Shown here: one piece after another, positions 44,128-46,980 of the stretch | How the letters are laid out: each line of letters starts with the position of its first letter | Position numbering within the stretch: the stretch's first letter is position 1 | Source: a bacterium | GTDB taxonomy: Bacteria > UBP6 > UBA1177 > JAKLFG01 | Length of the DNA: 46,980 bases | NCBI GenBank assembly: GCA_022711315.1 | Contig: JAKLFG010000014.1 | Location: 1-46,980, forward strand | Direction: 5' to 3' | Program-made: the position numbers and the translations under genes | The notes under the pieces: model-generated | Seen by the model: only the letters and a program-made list of their open reading frames with translations | Database searches by the model: none | What the model was told of the DNA's origin: nothing

Positions 44128-44568
44128 TTAACGCCGAAGCTGTTCTATGACATTGCGGATTTTCTGTTGGAGCGCCCCGTGTTCCTTTAACGTGAACTGC
44201 GGCGCGTTCTTCCAGTCGTAAAACCATGCAGGCATCCGTCGCTTCTCTTCTGGCTCCGACTCGAACCGGGGAAATATGTGCGCATGCAGTTCCGGCTCCG
44301 AATTGCCGAGAATCTCATAATTGATCCGGCGTGCCTTGGTAACTTCCAATAGCGCATCGCCAATCAACGCCATATCGGAAAGAAACTGCGCCCGCGCGAC
44401 GGGACCGAGATCGTTCAGACTCGGCACGACTGGGTCGGGTAACAGAAGCGAATAGCCGGGCAGGAACTGAACATCGCCGATGACCGCCCAGCCCGACGTC
44501 ATCCGGCAGATCACTTTGAGATTGGTTCCCGCTCTTGCCTGCGCGACCCGTTCTTCGATCAGCGGCAT
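44128..44568 (-). CDS. HIT-family protein
   Basis: A 146-residue histidine-triad nucleotide-binding protein. The triad region is ELHAHIFPRF (about 93-102), so the third His of the canonical HxHxH is Phe here. Upstream are VQFLPGYSLLLPDP (about 33-46) and NYEILGNSEPELH, as in the Ap4A-hydrolase-like subgroup. A Trp/Asp-rich segment (MPAWFYDWKNAP) follows. It may cleave dinucleoside polyphosphates or nucleoside phosphoramidates; the triad change leaves catalytic detail uncertain. AGAGG lies 6 nt before the ATG. A TATAAT-like run (44582-44587, minus) lies close upstream but too near to leave a normal leader. Its GC looks slightly below that of the host genes. Confidence 0.82.
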   Translation of the reverse strand: MPLIEERVAQARAGTNLKVICRMTSGWAVIGDVQFLPGYSLLLPDPVVPSLNDLGPVARAQFLSDMALIGDALLEVTKARRINYEILGNSEPELHAHIFPRFESEPEEKRRMPAWFYDWKNAPQFTLKEHGALQQKIRNVIEQLRR

Positions 44569-44607
44569 CTTTTGCCTCTACATTATATATATGGTAATCG
44601 GTCGAAC

Positions 44608-46107
44608 CTATTCCTGCCGCTCGTTGCGGTTGTAGAGCCACGATATCTCGGCGAGCCCCCACGCCGCCTCGTCGCGGATGTCGTCGTGCGTGAACCGGAA
44701 GGTCCAGTTGTGGAGCCCGACCGTCCCCGGCGTGTTGTATCGGGCCTCGCTTCCCATCCCCAGCACATCCTGCAGGGTCGTGAAGGCATACCGCGCGACA
44801 CTGCCGTAAGCGAGCCGTATGAGCGCCCACGCCGGACTGTCGCCCCACCGCAGGGTGAGATAGCGGTTTATCTCGCGGCGGTCATGCTCATAGAGCGACC
44901 GGTACCAGCCCGCCACGGTGTCGTTGTCGTGCGTCCCGGTGTAGACGGCGCAGTTCGTCGTCGCATAGTTGTGCGGCAGGAACGCGCTCGTCGGCGCGTC
45001 GAACGCGAACTGGAGCACCTTCATCCCGTGGAAATTGAACCGCTCGCGGAGTTCGACCACATCCTCCGATATGACGCCGAGGTCCTCGGCGATGACCGGC
45101 AGTTCGCCGAACTGGGCGAGAAGCGCGTCGAACAGTTTCTTCCCCGGCGTCTTGCGCCATTTGCCGTTCTCGGCCGTCTTATCCCCCGCCGGCACCGCCC
45201 AAGAGGCCGCAAAGCCGCGGAAGTGATCGATGCGAACGAGGTCGTAGATGGCGAACATCTGCGCGAACCGCCGTTTCCACCAGTCGAAACCGTCCTCCTC
45301 CATCCGTTTCCAGTCGTACAGCGGGTTGCCCCAGAGTTGCCCCGTCGGCGAGAAATAGTCGGGCGGCACCCCCGCGACGACGGTCGGGCGGCCGTCTTTG
45401 AGGAGGAAAAGGTCCTGATGGGCCCACACATCGGCGCTTTCATAGGCGACGAACATCGGCAGGTCGCCGACGATGCGGACCCCCCGCTCGTTGGCATAGG
45501 CCCGGAGCGATCGCCACTGGCGCGAGAAAAGCCACTGAGCGAACTGGTGACGCAGGATATCGTCGGCCGCTTCGTGCATGAGCCGGGCCATCGCCGCCGG
45601 GCGCCGTTCGCGGAACTCGACCGGCCACTCGTGCCAGCAGGAGGTGCCGAACCGCTCCCGGAGCGCGGCATAGAGCGCGTGGTCGCCGAGCCAGTGGCTG
45701 TTCGCGGTGCGGAACGCGCTGAACTCGTCGAACCGTTCACGGGTTTCGTGGAACCGCGCGAACGCTTCGCGGACCATCGCGTCGGAAAGGTCGCGCGCCA
45801 TGTCGAAATTAACGCGGCGCGGATCGGGCGCCGGTCTCCGGTACGGCCCGGCGTCGGCGATGAAGCCCTCGCGCACGAGCAGGTCCGGGTCTATCAACCA
45901 CGGATTGCCCGCAAAGGCCGAATGAGAATTGTAGGGACAGCCGTCGTACGAGGTCGGCGTGAGCGGCAGTATCTGCCAGAGCCCCTGCTTGCCGGTAGCA
46001 AGCCAGTCGATAAAGCGTCGCGCCGCGTCGCCGAGGGTGCCGATGGGACCGGGGCCCGGCAGGGCCGCAGGGTGAAGGATGATGCCGCTGGAACGAGTGT
46101 GTGTCAT
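44608..46107 (-). CDS. malQ: 4-alpha-glucanotransferase (amylomaltase, GH77)
   Basis: A 499-residue cytoplasmic enzyme that transfers alpha-1,4-glucan segments and releases glucose from maltodextrins. The N-terminus RSSGIILHPAALPGPGPIGTLG and LPLTPTSYDGCPYNSHSAFAGNP are diagnostic. Catalytic residues are the nucleophile Asp in LVRIDHFRGF, the acid/base Glu in VIAEDLG and the third Asp in GTHDNDT. Length is typical of bacterial MalQ. The start at 46107 has AAAGGAG at 8-nt spacing; an upstream TTG reading would place the ribosome site inside the gene. It probably processes glucans imported by the ABC system at 33876-37977. Confidence 0.96.
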   Translation of the reverse strand: MTHTRSSGIILHPAALPGPGPIGTLGDAARRFIDWLATGKQGLWQILPLTPTSYDGCPYNSHSAFAGNPWLIDPDLLVREGFIADAGPYRRPAPDPRRVNFDMARDLSDAMVREAFARFHETRERFDEFSAFRTANSHWLGDHALYAALRERFGTSCWHEWPVEFRERRPAAMARLMHEAADDILRHQFAQWLFSRQWRSLRAYANERGVRIVGDLPMFVAYESADVWAHQDLFLLKDGRPTVVAGVPPDYFSPTGQLWGNPLYDWKRMEEDGFDWWKRRFAQMFAIYDLVRIDHFRGFAASWAVPAGDKTAENGKWRKTPGKKLFDALLAQFGELPVIAEDLGVISEDVVELRERFNFHGMKVLQFAFDAPTSAFLPHNYATTNCAVYTGTHDNDTVAGWYRSLYEHDRREINRYLTLRWGDSPAWALIRLAYGSVARYAFTTLQDVLGMGSEARYNTPGTVGLHNWTFRFTHDDIRDEAAWGLAEISWLYNRNERQE

Positions 46108-46128
46108 GGAATATTCTCCTTTCAAATC

Positions 46129-46149
46129 GGGCGTGCCGTTGGCGCGCCC
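46129..46149. repeat. Hairpin-forming GC-rich intergenic element
   Basis: GGGCGTGCC-GTT-GGCGCGCCC forms a 9-bp stem with one G-T pair and a 3-nt loop, flanked by CCTACA. It lies between the nucleoside transporter and malQ. On the minus strand it reads GTAGGGGCGCGCC...GGCACGCCC, like the small palindromic interspersed elements scattered in many uncultured genomes. There is no T-run, so a rho-independent terminator is unlikely. Confidence 0.5.
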
Positions 46150-46177
46150 CTACATCTCACCGTTCACTCTTCACTTC

Positions 46178-46980
46178 TCACGATATCAGCATCCCCGCTA
46201 TATTGGCGGTGACGAAACTGGCGAGCGTCCCGGCGATCATCGACTTGATGCCGAGCGCCGCTATCTCGCCGCGCCGCGACGGGGCCATCGTCCCAATGCC
46301 GCCGATCTGTATCGCTATCGAGCCGAGATTCGCGAAGCCGCAGAGCGCATAGGTGGCGATGATGACCGACCGGGGCGACAGTTCGGTCGCGCCCGCTTTT
46401 ATCGCGTCGGAAAGGTGGGCATAGGCGACGAACTCATTAAGTATCGTCTTTTCGCCGAGAAAAGCGCCGACGCGCATCGCTTCGTCCCACGGCACTCCCA
46501 TGCAGAGCGCGAGCGGCGCCATCGCCCAGCCGAGCACCTGTTCCATCGTGACGCCGAAAAAACCGAAGAAGTAGTTGAACATCGCGACGAACGCGATGAA
46601 GGCGAGCAACATCGCCGCGACATTGAGCGCGAGGAACAGTCCCTCCGACGCACCGCGCGCCGCCGCCTCGATGGCGTTGCGGTCGACGACCGGGACCTCT
46701 ATCGTACCGCCGCCGGCGGTCACCGGCGTACCGGTCTCGGGGACCATGATCTTGGCGAACATGATCGCGGCGGGGGCCGACATGACCGACGCCGCCATCA
46801 GATGCCCCGCGCTCACCCCCATCCCGACATAGGCCGCCATCACGCCGCCCGCGATGGTCGCCATGCCGCCCGACATGACGCACATGAGTTCGGATCGCGT
46901 CATCGTTTCGACATAGGGCCGTATCATGAGCGGCGCCTCGGTCTGGCCGATGAAGATGTTGGCGGCGGCCGAGAGCGACT
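46178..46980 (-). CDS. Concentrative nucleoside transporter, CNT family (5' part beyond window)
   Basis: The C-terminal 267 residues of a Na+- or H+-coupled nucleoside importer (NupC/CNT). The first visible residues contain the nucleoside-binding signature IFIGQTEAPLMIRPY. Later landmarks are SELMCVMSGGMATIAGGVMAAYV, GVPWDEAMRVGAFLGEKTILNEFVAY and YALCGFANLGSIAIQIGGIG, all strongly conserved in CNTs. Several membrane helices are present. The start lies beyond position 46980. It is upstream of malQ on the same strand, separated by 70 nt containing a hairpin repeat. Confidence 0.96.
   Translation of the reverse strand, partial: SLSAAANIFIGQTEAPLMIRPYVETMTRSELMCVMSGGMATIAGGVMAAYVGMGVSAGHLMAASVMSAPAAIMFAKIMVPETGTPVTAGGGTIEVPVVDRNAIEAAARGASEGLFLALNVAAMLLAFIAFVAMFNYFFGFFGVTMEQVLGWAMAPLALCMGVPWDEAMRVGAFLGEKTILNEFVAYAHLSDAIKAGATELSPRSVIIATYALCGFANLGSIAIQIGGIGTMAPSRRGEIAALGIKSMIAGTLASFVTANIAGMLIS

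Noticed and set aside
44572..46212. Plus-strand open frame of 546 aa opposite malQ
   Set aside because: It is antisense to a complete GH77 enzyme with all catalytic residues. No recognisable protein features.

Overview
The window is a chromosomal segment of a GC-rich (about 62% on lines sampled by eye), diderm, probably anaerobic bacterium. A diderm envelope is indicated by an RND/TolC-type efflux operon and many lipoproteins. A regulatory PTS with HPr kinase next to rpoN, a Ptb/Buk butyrate pair, a fused ABC binding-protein/permease and several exported proteins with acidic Asp/Glu/Thr/Pro linkers suggest a deltaproteobacterial, myxobacterial or related uncultured lineage. I cannot place it further from sequence alone. 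There is no rRNA, CRISPR array, integrase or recognisable insertion sequence. No gap between genes exceeds 300 bases.

Layout. 1-3694 (minus): tripartite efflux operon tolC-like, tetR, membrane fusion protein, RND permease (cut by the left edge). 3876-4390 (minus): bacteriohemerythrin behind tRNA-Val(CAC). 4548-8348 (plus): large glutamine synthetase, NapH-like membrane ferredoxin, moaC and a hypothetical gene. 8352-13655 (minus): rod-shape operon mreB-mreC-mreD-mrdA-rodA. 13817-27186 (plus): rpoN, hprK, EIIA(Man), HPr and EI (a PTS phosphorelay with no sugar permease), ptb, buk, a lipoprotein, ftsK, an SDR epimerase and an M1-peptidase lipoprotein, most of them overlapping or nearly abutting. 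27183-28004 (minus): small lipoprotein. 28173-33794 (plus): hisS, a receiver/PEP-synthase-N-domain fusion and an AGCS symporter. 33876-37977 (plus): maltose-type ABC importer with binding protein and first permease fused. 38047-42312 (plus): exported esterase, Cys-module lipoprotein and a gingipain-like C25 peptidase. 42353-44020 (minus): AT-rich gene of unknown function, probably acquired. 44128-46980 (minus): HIT protein, malQ and a CNT nucleoside transporter (cut by the right edge).

How it fits together. Envelope growth (mre/rod, ftsK), carbon and nitrogen control (rpoN, HprK/HPr/EI/EIIA, glutamine synthetase), fermentative energy metabolism (Ptb/Buk) and uptake of oligosaccharides, amino acids and nucleosides (MalK-type ABC plus MalQ, AGCS, CNT) are interleaved with lineage-specific secreted proteins. 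Promoters close to the sigma-70 consensus can be read by eye in front of most transcription units.

The most unusual items are: an exact in-frame 36-bp tandem duplication inside the histidine-binding motif of hisS; a Cys-rich module present once in one lipoprotein and apparently twice in another; the receiver plus pyruvate-kinase-like ATP-grasp fusion lacking a phosphohistidine domain; the low-GC orphan gene whose start sits on an A9 tract; and the C25 peptidase whose C-terminal anchor appears to stop exactly at the low-GC boundary. I did not find a clearly new multi-gene system; the Cys-module lipoproteins and the orphan gene are the best candidates for undescribed biology.
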